Origin: Platynereis dumerilii
Lineage: Eukaryota > Annelida > Polychaeta > Phyllodocida > Nereididae
Reading direction: 5' to 3'
Length of the DNA: 64,000 nucleotides
NCBI GenBank assembly: GCA_026936325.1
Contig: JAPTHN010000001.1
Location: forward strand, 74,270,380-74,334,379
Shown piece by piece: positions 24,750 through 36,380 of this stretch (its first letter is position 1; every line of letters starts with the position of its first letter). A program made the translations under genes and the position numbers. A model generated the notes under the pieces. That model was given only the letters and a program-made list of their open reading frames with translations. It did not search any database and was not told the origin of the DNA.

Positions 24750-25414
24750 TTAGGATGTTTCAGGTGCCCCCGATATTTTCCGATCCTGCTTGACCTTGGT
24801 CTGGTATTGCGGTTTATAAAGTAAAAGTCACATGTAAAATTTTGGCCCATTCTATAAATACTTACCTTTACCAGAATCCACTTTATAATGTTTATAATGT
24901 AATTCCCCATTGGCGAACTTGAAGATATTGCAGAAATCAATGAAGGAATAGATATTTTTTCCTCAATCCATTATTTCTGAGTAAGCTTTGGGAGGGCAAT
25001 TCAAATCTGGCATCAGCTATTTCATAGCAGGTGTTCCTGATGAGCTAGGAAGTTTTGAATTTCCTAAAATTTTGCCATTTTATGCAGATTTTCACAAATT
25101 TGACAGTTTCTGGTAGCTTGGTAAATGGGGTTATACAAAAAATAACACCAGATTTGAATTTCCCTCCCAAAACTCACTCAGGAACTGTGGATTGAGAAAA
25201 AAATATTGATTTCTTCATTGGTTTTTGAAATATCTTGAGAATTTGCATGTTCGCCAATGGGGAATTACATAATAAACTTCAAGTGAATTCTGGTAAAGGT
25301 AAGTATTTATAGAATGGACCAACATTTCACATGTGACTTTTACTATATAAACTGCAGTACCAGACCAAGGTCAAGCCAGATCGGAAAATATTGGGGGCAC
25401 CTGAAACACCCTAA
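24750..25414. mobile_element. 665-bp MITE with ~290-bp inverted ends, nested
   Basis: The left arm TTAGGATGTTTCAGGTGCCC mirrors the right arm ending at 25414, and the inverted similarity runs about 290 bp inward from each end (to about 25020 and 25140). It interrupts one arm of the hairpin at 24732-25499. CCCTCG occurs directly on both sides (24743-24748 and 25415-25420) and is the probable target duplication. The element has no coding capacity. Confidence 0.75.
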
Positions 25415-25686
25415 CCCTCGTTTGTGACAATATGCAATATATCCGAGGGCTTTAGCAGAGGATTATTGCATATCGTCACAAACAAGGGTGTTATCTAACT
25501 TATACCACTAAGTACAAAACAAATTAATTTAAATCCCTTTGTTTGCCTTCAATCCTTCTTGTTTGACAACATTTCATTGTATTTATTGCACATTCATGTT
25601 CCTCAGTTCATTTGAAGGTTGGCAGCCCTGAAGGCAACAGGTCAGAATTCTTTGTTCTCAGGAAATAATACAATACATTAATTTTG

Positions 25687-25846
25687 TAGATAGAAAGATA
25701 GATGGAAAGATAGATAGAAAGATCGATAGATACGTAGATAGAAATAACACAATACATTAATTTCATAGATTAATTTTATAGATAGATATAGATAGACAGA
25801 TAGATTGATAGACGGATAGATAGATAGATAGGTAGGTCGATAGTGC
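25687..25846. repeat. Degenerate GATA-type microsatellite
   Basis: Interrupted GATA/GAAA/GACG tetranucleotides with an internal duplication of AATACATTAATTT. Confidence 0.85.
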
Positions 25847-27054
25847 AGCCCTCTCAGCCAAGGTGTCTTTGGGGAGGTTGATTATTACAGTCGCTTAGCA
25901 AATGTTATTTTGAAGTTATGAAAAACATTTGAAAAATAACAGAAAGCAAGAAGCAGGGGTTCGGGGACAGCAGCCCCTGAAATAAGAACAAGCAGGGGTT
26001 CGGGGGCGGCATGCCCCGAATTAAGAAGAAAAAATAATTCTTTGAGCTTGCCAAATGGGGGCAAAATTGTTGGTCTGCTGGTCCGCAATTTTTTTTTGCA
26101 GATTGTCTATCCCAAATGAACCATTTTATCAAGTGACCTTAAATTTGATCATTATTTCAGATATTGGTATAAAAAGGAGTGAATACAGCCTTTTTATTGT
26201 GACCAGTTACACTTGATACAATCTTCCTCCTTGTTTACTGTCTTTGTTGTTCAGTTTTAATCCTTTGTTGGTCAGTTTTGTTTCAGTGTTTCCTTCAATT
26301 TTGTCAACTTGTAGTCAGCCAAGCATGCAATATCATGGTCAGGTGTATGAGCTGTGATATGCATTATATCAGAGCGAAATCCTGCCTTCTGATTGGCCAG
26401 AAAAAGCAAACAGTGGTATAACCTCTGATGTCACGGTTTAACTGCAAAACGAAGTTTTCAAAAAACGCGTAGCAATGAAAACGATAATAAAGATAGATTA
26501 TAAATGTAGATCATATCAAAACATAGACTATTTTCAGAGCTACTTGACTCAGGTCCATCATGCAATCCTGTGAACACATTAAATTTTAATTGTATTATGA
26601 TGCTAGGTGATACATATTGAAATATTGCATAACCTGATGTCTGAACTTTTTAAAATTAAAAGAAAGAAAAGAATACTTGATACGACTTGCTTCACATTCG
26701 GTCGCAATGCGTACTCCAAGCACATTTCAAGTACAATCGAATGACATGGTAGATGGTGTTTTTTACTGTTCTTTTTGAAGTCCATGTATTGCCTTATCTT
26801 ATCCATCAACAATGTTGGTTTGCTTCCAACTATTCAGAGACTTTTTAAAATTTAGCAGCTCAGATGTGGTGGCGGAAATATGCTTGCTACTTATGAGTTT
26901 CTGCAATATGATTCGTGAACCCAATATGCCGAATAATTCTACACGCTCAGCACACAATATTCACCATAAGCATATAATAAGGGCCACCACTTCAGCTCTC
27001 CAATGGTCTCCATACCATCTGAAATGCTTCAAAACATTTGAATGAACGAGTATT

Positions 27055-27623
27055 TTCAGAAAGACTGGCTCTCTTATGCAGATCATATTAAGATAACACG
27101 AAAAAAAGTGAACAAGAGGCTGTATTTTTTACGGTCTATGGTGAGACTCAAAGTGGACCCAGCAATAATTGCTCTATTTTTCAATGCCACCATCCCCCCA
27201 GTGTTGAATTACTCCTCTCTTGCCTTTTATAGACTAATTCCCCAATACCTCCGATCTGAAATGGATAAGCCCAGAAGAATATGTCAGAGACTAATTGGGA
27301 AAGGCTTCAATCTGATCGAAAATACACTGGACTATGAGCGCAAAGCTAAACATCAAGCAAAAAAGATAATTAATGAGAGAGACCATCCCCTTCATAGCGA
27401 GTATGAAATGTTACCCAGTGGTAGAAGGTACAGACTTGAAAAAGCCAGAACTGAAAGGTATAGACTGTCCTTTGTGCCAGTGTCGCTGAGACTCTTAAAT
27501 TCTGTATAGACTCTTTCTGATTTTACAATTTATTTATTTCATGTGGGTATGTCATCACAAGCAAATTTCATGTTTCATGACCAATAAATCTATGTCTATG
27601 TCTATGTCTATGTCTATGTCTAT
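27055..27623 (+). pseudogene. 3' fragment of a Rex1/CR1-group LINE with (TCTATG)n tail
   Basis: An open frame to 27509 encodes about 150 residues corresponding to the region after the reverse-transcriptase core. It has WLSYADHI, then YFLRSM, then a conserved C-terminus with EYEMLPSGRRYR and SFVPVSLRLLNS. The second LINE at 43026-44115 has the equivalent EYEFLPSRRRLR and SFVPLSIRLYN. The 3' UTR ends in ACCAATAAA followed by five TCTATG units, as is usual for this LINE group. The catalytic core is absent, so the copy is 5'-truncated. The paralogous site at 14950-14990 lacks it, which shows the empty target. Confidence 0.85.
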
Positions 27624-28197
27624 GGATACAGGTGTGCCTTTTTCAACGACATATAAAGGTTTGTATTTTTCAAGCTGATATAATAAGTCTGTTGACAATT
27701 TCCAATCTGGAGTCTTGCCCATGCCAGGTATGTGGTTACCAACAAGCTATAAAATCAATCCCTCAAATGATAACATCTGCCTTTCCAGAAAATTTAGACA
27801 AAAATTGTAATTTGTAACACGATTGATTTGATGGAATTTTATCACGCAATCAAAAAATAACAGAAAATGTTAATCAAAATGCCATAAGGGAGTTAATTAG
27901 CCCAGTAATGATTATGTTGAAGAACAATCAAATTAATCTACTTTCAGGCATGACAGAAAGATGTATGAGCTTCACCAAATATAACGCTTTCAAGTGCTCT
28001 GTAAGCTTTTATTCTGTTTTAAAAAAACAATCATGTACAGATTATCACTGGTTCAGTTAATGCTCCAACTTCAGTTGGTTATTTACTTTAATAACACCTT
28101 TTGAATTTGGATAGCTGAAGCGGTAAAATATTAATAAAAGTTTTTATGTTTTGGTCATGAGAAATGTATTGCAGCTTTGACAATGTTTTTATTTACA

Positions 28198-28406
28198 GTC
28201 AGCACAGTTAGCTCAGTCAGTAGAGCGCTCGCGTCACAAGCGAGGGACCTGGGTTCAATCTCCAGGCTGGCCATCATGTCATTCCACGGCATTGTCGTTC
28301 ACATCAGACATTAATTGGAGGTGCTGTGGGCCCAGCTGTAAATAAGTCTCTGACTTAGTCTGGTTACCCAGGTTTGATAACATCTACCTTTACCTTTACC
28401 TTTACT
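28198..28406 (+). mobile_element. tRNA-derived SINE with ACCTTT tail
   Basis: The head is a well-formed tRNA-like unit. The D arm is GCTC/GAGC, the anticodon stem CTCGC/GCGAG is perfect with loop GTCACAA (anticodon CAC, valine type), and the T arm is CTGGG-TTCAATC-TCCAG. The A box begins at 28208 and the B box GGTTCAATCTC at 28252. The acceptor stem is poorly paired, and about 110 bp of unrelated body and an (ACCTTT)n tail follow, so this is a SINE rather than a tRNA gene. Units C (19930) and F (34200) lack it. Confidence 0.8.
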
Positions 28407-28777
28407 TAATAATAATAACGACAATTTGTATATCGCATATTTTAATCAAAGCATAAATGATCTCGAGCCAAGAGTGCACTCTCAGTCTACCCATTTGCTT
28501 ACATGACGAAATGGTGACAAGGGATTTCTAATTTAACAACTCATCGAGCAACATCAAGTTGAGAGATTGCTCACAAAATTTGTCCAGATGAGACAAACGG
28601 TAATCTGGGACCCTTAACCCAAAGAGTAGTCACTGTCATAAAAGGTTAGCAACACTTGAGAAGAGACATATATTTTGTCAATCACTTCCAGACATTGCTT
28701 TTCTTATGCCACTCCAAATTTTTCCAAATGACTAGATGGACAGTCAGTTTGAGGGCAAGAAAGTTTTCTAAAAAAAT

Positions 28778-29714
28778 AGGGGGAACGGGGGCACATTGGG
28801 ACGCTTTTGACGTCTACTAATTTTGCTCAATGCTGAAAGCACAGAAGAACTCAGAAGTTTGCATGAATATCACAAATATTGTTCAGCTTAAATGCAAAGC
28901 ATAATAAACTAGACTGCACCTACCCTTTTGCAGCCAGAGAGTCGTAAAAATGTCTGTCCCAATGTGCACCAGCTAACACAGCCGGGGCACATTGGGACAT
29001 GAATTAAAAACTCATTTTAACACTCCATGTGAAATAGATATCACATATAAGTAGTGCGTAAGACAATATACAGTGCATTAACACCTTGTAGTGCCAATAG
29101 TTCATAACTTAAAACAGTTTTTAACATTTAACATAAACTGTCCTGGGTGCGGACATCTATGTAAGTAACACACAGTGCTTTGCGACAAATTTGTTCACAG
29201 AGCATGGTAATCCACTATACCTCTATTCACTGTGGCCCGAATACCTGTTGTGTGCTGTCTCAGGTCATTCAGTTGCCTTGGACACTTAAATTCTGCCGTA
29301 ATAAGTGCGTCCCAATGTGCCCCAAATTCACTGTCCCAATGAGCCCTGATATGACTTTTACACCAAAATTCTAATTTCTCGGACACCAGTGAGTGTGTTT
29401 ATCAGCATAGCAATTCATAACTGTTCATTATGATGTGTCAAAGTCACACAAGCACTGAGAAAGCCTCATTGTTCATGGTTTGTCAACAGAATGGTTTGAA
29501 TTGAACCCGTCCATATTTACTTTAGTAGTAGGAAAACAAACTTTTGCTTGCCATACTTCTGCATGTGGCTGTAATTTGTCTATAAAACCATGGAAACATC
29601 AGGATGTGAAATTACAAGATATGATGGCACTGCCATATCATATACCTTGCCAGGATCCAAGAAAACCCCACTGTCCCACAGTGCCCCGCGTCCCAATGTG
29701 CCCCCGTTCCCCCT
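28778..29714. mobile_element. 937-bp TIR element with iterated GGGGCACATTGGGAC motif
   Basis: The ends AGGGGGAACGGGGGCACATT and its inverse are identical over 27 bp and sit between TA dinucleotides, consistent with TA target duplication. Unit C shows the empty site (near 20315). GGGGCACATTGGGAC or its inverse recurs inside at 28956, 28984, 29309, 29332 and 29675 with small changes. No transposase is present. The TA target would fit Tc1/mariner, but the family is unassigned. Confidence 0.85.
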
Positions 29715-30720
29715 ACTCTGTACATGATTGTATGTCTCTTACCCTCTTTGGTGAATATGAAATCAACTAATATACTGGCTTTTTCATGTTCCAAAGGTCA
29801 CCTATGAAAGGGGTTGTGCTGAGTATTAGAATCTTTAAGTGAGGATGCCTTTAACACGAATGGGAAAGCCAGCTGGAGATGTTTCACTACATAATCTGTA
29901 GTCCGTATAGGCCTATTGCAATTTACCAGAACCAGAACAAAACCATGACAGCAGTATTCAGCTACTAACTAAAATATATGAACCCAATAGTAATAAATGT
30001 ATACAATAGTAATAAATTCCTTCAAATCAAGTTGCCATCTGTCTTAATCAAGCAACTAATAAATGTTTATTTCCTGTAAATATGTGGTGATTGTTGCCTG
30101 GGAAAATCCTTACAGGTGTGGAGAAAAAAAGAGGTATGTGCTTGTAGTAAGTAAAGGTGGGAATTGCATTTGTGCGGTCTTGTGTCCTGCATAATTTGAT
30201 TAGGACAGACTGGTCATGCAGAGCAAAGACAGCTTGCATAGTCTGAAGGCTCAATGTACCTGGTGCAGTGCTTATTTCAACCCAGGAATGCAGTGAAACA
30301 ACAATACTCATCTGAAGTTTTGCAAAAACATGCAGTTCATACTGTATCATGATTTTCTAATAATAAGTGCAATGTAGGATATAATAATTTCTCTTTCTGG
30401 ATGTGAACCTGTGACACTAACATCAAATTACAAATAGACAAAACAGTATCACCTCCTTCTTCTGCTCTGAAGTATGAAGCACACCAGAGAGTGAGAGAGC
30501 AGTGGGACGTCAATGCATTACTTGGTTTAGCAATGGTCACACCCTGAGGGTGCAAACCTAGTAATAATTTCATTTCTTCAGAAATTTGACTCAAGGGGAC
30601 TGAGCAAGAAGCTGGTCTTCATCAAGTAGATGTGATCAACAACTTGCAAGTGTGATACACAAACCTTCTGAACCTGTCTGATCAGTCAACCTACATTTAC
30701 AATGATTTTTGCTGGCCACT

Positions 30721-30770
30721 GTTCTGGCCTGTCCACTGTTCTGGCCTGTCCACTGTTCTGGCCTGTTCAG
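30721..30770. repeat. 17-bp tandem repeat, three copies
   Basis: GTTCTGGCCTGTCCACT is repeated just under three times. The corresponding sites in units C and F have a single unit, so the expansion is local to unit D. Confidence 0.9.
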
Positions 30771-30980
30771 TTTTATTCCTTGTAGTACTTACAGTGAATC
30801 CACTATGACTATACTGTAAAATGCAAAGAGAAGCACTTTTTTGTTGTTGAGTGAATGTCTATTGAAAGCCATATTTATAACCAAACTGTCCGCTCAGCTT
30901 AAAAGATGCTGTCCACTCTTGATGAATGAATATATACAGAGGTGTGCACTACATTACAATGTTGCTGCAAAAGGGCCTAT

Positions 30981-31028
30981 GACCCCAAGGGCCATCAATA
31001 TGGAGAAGCCTGACCCTAAATGCTAACA
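30981..31028 (+). other. Conserved block, unit D copy
   Basis: Same block as at 9176 and 23019. The reading is TPRAINMEKPDPKC then TAA, and the 70 bp after the TAA are again nearly identical to unit A. Confidence 0.35.
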
Positions 31029-31134
31029 TGTGTATTAGCCAATATGCCGTCATAAATATCCAAGCAAGTTACTGCATAAGCATTGCCACTTTTCATATGA
31101 CTCAAGAATGGTTGGACTAAAACACACTAGGTAC

Positions 31135-32285
31135 TAGAGATCTGCGCGGGCACCTTTTTCCTGCCCGCGACCGCCCCGCGCCCGCACTATCCTGCCCGCA
31201 CCCGCCCCGCGCCCGCAGTCTCTGCCCGCGCCCGCAGGATAATCTGCCCGCACCCGCCCCGCACCCGCATGCGGGCAACAGCAGTTACCCGCGCCCGCAG
31301 GTAACTGCCCGCATTACAACCCTGGATAATCTTAATTCATAAAAATATTTTAAAAACAATGATCCAGATTTATTGACTTAATCTCCATAAATGCATATAT
31401 GTCAGTAAAAGACACATTACACATATTGAGATATAGCTATATCATTATTTATGATGAAATAGCATACCAGACCAGTTTATGCAATCAAAATTCACTAATG
31501 ACTCCATAATCAATCGGTTCAAAACATAATTATGTCATAACTGTTCATTCACATTCTGTCCATAGATACCCAATTATTAAGTTTTTTCATGAATAGGTAA
31601 TAGTTTAAAAACTGATTTGTATCTCAATGGCTATGTAGAAACTATAATTACAAGAGATAAAGATTTTAAAATGGGTGCAAATAGCCCTTTGTTTTATGAC
31701 CTCCTGGGGTGAGCTGGGAGATACCAGTATAACAGTACAATACCAGTATCATTCTGTTACATAATTCCACATGTTAGCTGATTAATGAATGCATTTAATG
31801 ATGTGTAGTGCTATCTTTCTGCATTAATCTTCTGTATCTAATTAGTTCATTTTGTCAAAATAGGTTTTTTTTACTGAGTGCCTTACTTGAAGTTATTTAA
31901 ATAATGGAAACAGGCTTAAATTGATAACAATAGATTGCCTAACAGGATCATACTGTTTCATACATTATTAATATCAAAAATCAGTGATCAGATGGCAAAC
32001 TTGATACACACATATGTAACTGTTACTGAGTGAAAGTTAATGAGTAGTATACAATTATGGTCTATAACTGGCCAAACAATGCGGGCAGGCAGTGAAAGTG
32101 CCCGCGCATTACTGCCCGCACCCGCAAACCACCCGCAAGGGCCTGCCCGCACCCGCCCCGCGCCCGCAATCTTCTACCCGCGCCCGCCCCGCGCCCGCAC
32201 TGACTGCCCGCGGGTACCCACGGGCACCTTGCGGGTGCGGGTACCCGCTGCCCGCGCGGGCATACCCGCCCCGCGCAGTTCTCTA
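31135..32285. mobile_element. 1151-bp nonautonomous hAT element with GC-rich ends
   Basis: The terminal inverted repeats are TAGAGATCTGCGCGGGC and, inverted, TAGAGAACTGCGCGGGGC. A perfect 8-bp target duplication, CTAGGTAC, lies at 31127-31134 and 32286-32293. The outer 180-200 bp on each side consist of GC-rich CCCGC/GCCCGCACCCGC iterations, while the middle 760 bp are AT-rich. Units B (12223) and C show the uninterrupted target. No transposase is encoded. The 8-bp duplication and the TAGAGATSTGCG-type terminus support the hAT superfamily. Confidence 0.92.
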
Positions 32286-32830
32286 CTAGGTACACAGGTC
32301 AAAAACGTGATTTATTGTGACTGAAAATTTTTGGATCAAACTATATTAACAGGCGAAAGAGCAATGAAGTTTCGAGTACATTTTTTGCCATAATAGCTCT
32401 GGCAATAAACTAGAATCACAATAATATGTTACAGATGTGCAGTGCAGATAGCTTTATGCCACTCATAATCATTCGTTAAGGAAGATATGCAGATGGATAT
32501 CTATTTCAGTGATTAATTCTGTCAGTGTCTTGCACAATATATGTGCCCATAAATAAGATAATTGAATTTCAAATCTGCAAATGGTGGACACGATGTCCTT
32601 GGCATGTGTTGCTGAGGACCAAGGACTAAAAAATATTTTTTCTTCCTTCAAGGAAGGTCTTACTTATCTCGGATGGATCTCAGATAGATATCAGATAGAT
32701 CTCAGATAATCTTCAGTAAATCCAAACAATCTCAGAAGTCACTCTACCTTGCCTCTAAATGTCCTTGCAACCAGCTAATCATATGCATATATATATATTG
32801 TATATCAACAAAAATAACTCTTGTCATTTC

Positions 32831-34140
32831 ACGTTTGGAGATTTGCCAATGCAATATAAAGGAGCTTACTGACAATTAAGCTGACTATTACTTAGCCTTT
32901 TGAGAGTATCTGCCTTTATTAAGAATATGAAACAATCGTTTTTATTAACATGATTAATTTCATGACACTTCATCACACGATCACAAAAATTTTAATTAAA
33001 ATCCCATCAGGGAGTTAATTGGCCAAATAAGGATTATGTCGAAGAGCAACCGTATAGTAATCTGGTTTCAGGCATGTCAGAATGATGTTTCACAAAATAC
33101 ACCAGTGCCATCCAGATGCAACAAAAATCAGCAAAAAACTCTAATCATAAAGAAGTAGACACCACCCAGTCAGGACACTGTAATTAGTTGAAATCCAGAA
33201 GAGAGCTACTTAAATCAGATTGTGTTGGCAACTACTATGAAGCTCCACAACCCTGAACCTTCAGCATGGACTGTGCTTCTCTTGCATTGCCTAAATCGAG
33301 CACTGCCGAGACCACTAAAAAGTTTTATTTACATAGTGGTCAGAGATATGACAGCTTTGCCTTTCATTGTGACTTATACTCAAATAATAATCCTTTCAAG
33401 CCTTCATATGAGGAAGTGGTGACAAGGGTGTGCCAATTTGACAACTCATTGAGCAGCATAAAGTTCAGTGTTTCCTCACATAAAGTGCTCAAGTGAGACA
33501 CAAGGTAAACCGGGACCATTTCCTGGAAAGCCAGTGTCTGTTATTCATAAAAGGTTGCAAGAGTGCTATTAATTTAGTGTCTTCCTTCCAATGGATGTTT
33601 TATTTATGCTTTTTAAAAGTTTGCCAATATACTAAATGGACAGTCTGTTATCTCTCCGATAAATATTAAGTTATCACATGAAAGGGGTTTTCCTCTTCCA
33701 ATGGTGACCAATGACAAGCAAAGGCGTTGTCTGTTAGAATCCTTAAACAAAGGAGTCTTCAACATGAACAGCATTCTCATGAAATTTGTCATTGTATATC
33801 ATGAAGCAATAAGTATAGGGTATTCACCATGGGAGAGGGAATATGTGATTAATAGATACTAATTGATTGTAAATATGCTGAACTTGGTAATTGCACTCAG
33901 ATAAATCCTTTTAAGCATGGATTGAGAGAGTGAAAAAAGAGGGAGGGTTGCCTGCAGACATGCAGGGAAGAAGTGAGGGAAGGTGGAAATCGCATTTCTG
34001 GTGTAGTCTCTAGATCTGCTTAATTGGATTAGGATGGACTGCTCTGGAGCAGAGGCAGCTGAATAAGAGGCCTCATGAATACCAAATGCATTGATCCTTT
34101 TTCAACCCATACAGGAATATAGTGAAACAAGACTACTTGG
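32831..34140. repeat. Truncated diverged tandem unit E
   Basis: This is a short copy of the unit. The 'GGGAGTTAATTGGCC' block is at 33011, CAACTCATTGAGCA at 33440, AAATCCTTTTAAGCATGGA at 33903 and the GTGGAAATCGCATTTCTG block at 33983. It lacks the later blocks of C and D. It includes the site of a precise 209-bp absence at 33837 compared with 40457-40672. No gene was recognised. Confidence 0.6.
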
Positions 34141-35489
34141 TTGAAATCTTGCCAAAAAATGAGTTTTTATCACATTATTACAGCTTTCAAAATGTTTTTA
34201 TTTTCCTGGCGATCATGAAGATGACAACTTGCATTTATATTGTGAACAATAGTCAAAGTGTAAGTGCTCTCCGACAAAGAGAGACTCCCAATATAGTTAC
34301 ACATTAGCTCATATGAGGAAGTGGTGACAAGAGAGTGCCAATTTAACAACTCACTGAGCAACATCCAGCTGAGAGTTTGCTCATAAAAAGTGGCTGGATG
34401 AGACCAATGTAATCTGGGACCCTTCACCACAAGAGCCAGTCGCTGTCATAAAAGGTTGGCAAGACTTCATAAACTTGTGCTATTAATTCACTCGCTCACT
34501 TCCAGAAGATGTTTTATTTATGCTACTTCACTATCTTTAGAGGGTAGATGGACAGTCAGTTATCAATTAAGACAGTTAATGATTTCAAAGGTAATGGAAT
34601 CATTCCAAATTTTTAATGAAATATATCACCTTATAAAATGGTGAAACATATCTTAGCATGACCATAGCGCTTTACTTCCTCTAAACAACATGTTCAGAGT
34701 ACACCAAATGTCACGAACCAAGTAGTGCTCAATCACAAGTCTTTATTACTTGTAATTATGTGGCAGTCAATAATTGCACTCTGAGAAATCCTTTTAAGCA
34801 TGGCAGTGAGAAAAGAGGAAAGATCTGCCTGCAGACATTCAAAGAGGGGAGAAGCAGTGGGAATTGCATTTCTGGTGCTGTCTCAAGTCCTGTTGGGTGG
34901 TTAATTTGATTAGGATGGACAAGGTAGGAGCAGGGGCATTGGAGCAACCGGTATAGGAACCTTGGAGCTGTATATCAAGCACTGTTCTATGTTCAACTAG
35001 ACTGTAGGAATCTATTCAGACCATAATACTATATGTAATTGTGGGAGACAAAGACAGGCAACATGGATGACTAAAGCATATGAATTTTTTTCTTGGTGTG
35101 AATAATTGAGGATCTGGCTTGTGAACATTTATAGCAGATTCCTGTAACAACTGCAATCAACAGAACCAAATAGTGAGTTTCGTTTTCATCCATCATGAGT
35201 CCACAATGTATATATAACTCCACAGAGAGTGATATCGAGTCAATACGTCACTTGATATAACCATTGATCCAGATCGATTATCGCCACATCCTAAGGGGTA
35301 TCTAAATCTTGCAATATATCAACCATCTGACTCGAGCACACTTAGCAAGAAGCTGGTTTTCATCAAGCAGATGGGATAAACAATCCATAAGTGTGATACA
35401 CAAACCTTCTGAACCTGCCTGATCAGTCAACCCACATTCTGCTATGACTTGGGCTGGTCAGTGTTCTGGTCTGGCCAATATGTTTTTCA
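34141..35489. repeat. Diverged tandem unit F
   Basis: A further copy of the unit from 'TTTTTATCACATTATTACAG' through the AACAACTC block (34343), AATCCTTTTAAGCATGG (34787), the GATTAGGATGGACAAGG block (34907) and AAGAAGCTGGTTTTCATC (35348). Its closest relative is the copy at 40690-42490, from which it differs mainly by lacking the 41557-42255 insertion. No gene was recognised. Confidence 0.65.
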
Positions 35490-36380
35490 ATGAACTTCAC
35501 ATATAAGTACACGCTGTTTAGTATATTGTGCGGTTCACAAAAGCTTACACATGACATAATTGTGCATGAAAAACGCAAATGGGCAATATTTTGATTTATA
35601 ATTTTATCCCCTAAATCTTTTTATTTCTGTGAAATTTTACATTTTTAATAAATATTTCCTGTTATAGGTAGGGATGAAATGGTAATTAAGCAACATGGCG
35701 CAGTTATACAAATAGACAAAAGAGTTTGAAAGCTATTTCTTAAATACTTTTCCAGTATATTTAAATAAATTGTGAAATTGCTTTCAATTGAATGAAAGAG
35801 ATTAATAATAATTGTTCGTGTGAGTTATGGATGACAGGTAATCAAGACATCAATATTCAAGTTTAAACACAGTTTCAAAATGTATCTTATTAACACTGGA
35901 AAACAATTTGACAAATTGATATTCTATTGTTTTTCCAATACTTTAAAGTGCACGATCTCACCTTCTCCTTTTTTGTTAGTATTCACATCTGTCACCTTTA
36001 CGAACATATCCAAATATCTGTGTTGGTTCAATCAGAAGAGATTTGGATTCACCTTGCGCATATCTCTGCTTAATAATACAGATGTGTCAGCTCCAATTTG
36101 GTTTCAATGCCAGCATTAGTCCCCTCAATTTGCAGTGTGGCATTGAAGCAACACTTATCTGATTAGTTGCCTATGCCAACAATGAAACTTTTACGTGAAC
36201 AAAATGCTATTAGAGGTGTGCTCAGTTGATGAATAATAGATATGTATGAAAAGCACTTATGAGACTCATGACAGATTGACAGCGCTGCACAGATTCACAA
36301 TTGTCTGATAGGCAGCCTATATGAAAGCCTTTCAATTAGTAGCATCATCTATTTTGCTTTGCTAGACAAGTGATATTATA
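35490..36380. repeat. Segmental duplicate of 44390-45360
   Basis: A continuous direct match begins at CAATGAACTTCACATATAAG and runs about 870 bp, carrying the same GATTTATAA and TTGGTTTCAATGCCAG landmarks. No gene or transposon ends are seen inside. Confidence 0.7.

Larger units (their letters stand above)
24732..26421. mobile_element. Composite hairpin plus TTATACC-TIR element inserted in K
   Basis: The left part is a snap-back hairpin (24732-24749 joined to 25415-25499 across a nested element). The arms run AGATAACACCCTCGTTTGTG inward, and the centre is GAGGGCTTTAGCAGAG. It abuts a 922-bp segment with exact 10-bp inverted ends, TTATACCACT (25500) and AGTGGTATAA (26412-26421). Near the right end is CTGATTGGCC, an inverted CCAAT box. 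This segment also contains a degenerate GATA microsatellite. The same hairpin-plus-segment layout is seen in the elements at 40428 and 41557. Confidence 0.6.
24251..26490. mobile_element. Inverted-repeat element 'K', copy 2 (inverted, with nested insertions)
   Basis: This copy is in reverse orientation to copy 1. The ends TATTATCGTTTTCATAGCT (24251) and ATGAAAACGATAATAA (26475-26490) match copy 1. Continuity with copy 1 breaks at GATAC (24730) and resumes at CCTCTGATGTCACGG (26422), which delimits an inserted composite element of about 1.69 kb. Copy 1 of K serves as the empty site for that insertion. Confidence 0.6.
19458..27700. repeat. Diverged tandem unit C
   Basis: This continues directly from unit B after the palindromic insertion. 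Its landmark order is the same as in the other units: the 'GGGAGTTAATTAGCCCA' block (19631), the AACAACTC block (20076), the GAAATTGCATTTCTG block (20641), the AAGAAGCTGGTCTTCATC block (21000), the GGGCCATCAATATGGAG block (23027) and the CAAATCTTTTCTTCC block (23556). It is more diverged from A and B than those are from each other. It contains element K copy 2 with its nested insertions and ends with a LINE fragment. No gene was recognised. Confidence 0.7.
27701..32830. repeat. Diverged tandem unit D
   Basis: This unit follows the landmark order of unit C (19500-23700) closely, with the 'GGGAGTTAATTAGCCCA' block at 27890, the AACAACTC block at 28536, AAGAAGCTGGTCTTCATC at 30607 and GGGCCATCAATATGGAG at 30989. 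It differs by three well-delimited insertions: a SINE (28198), a 937-bp TA element (28778) and a 1151-bp hAT element (31135). No gene was recognised. Confidence 0.7.

Noticed and set aside
28198-28272. Functional tRNA-Val(CAC) gene
   Set aside because: Internal arms pair well, but the acceptor stem has several mismatches and the unit continues into a SINE body and tail. There is no terminator-like T run directly after the head.
32040-32324. Overlapping Pro/Arg/Ala-rich frames on both strands
   Set aside because: They are by-products of the CCCGC iterations at the hAT element's end.
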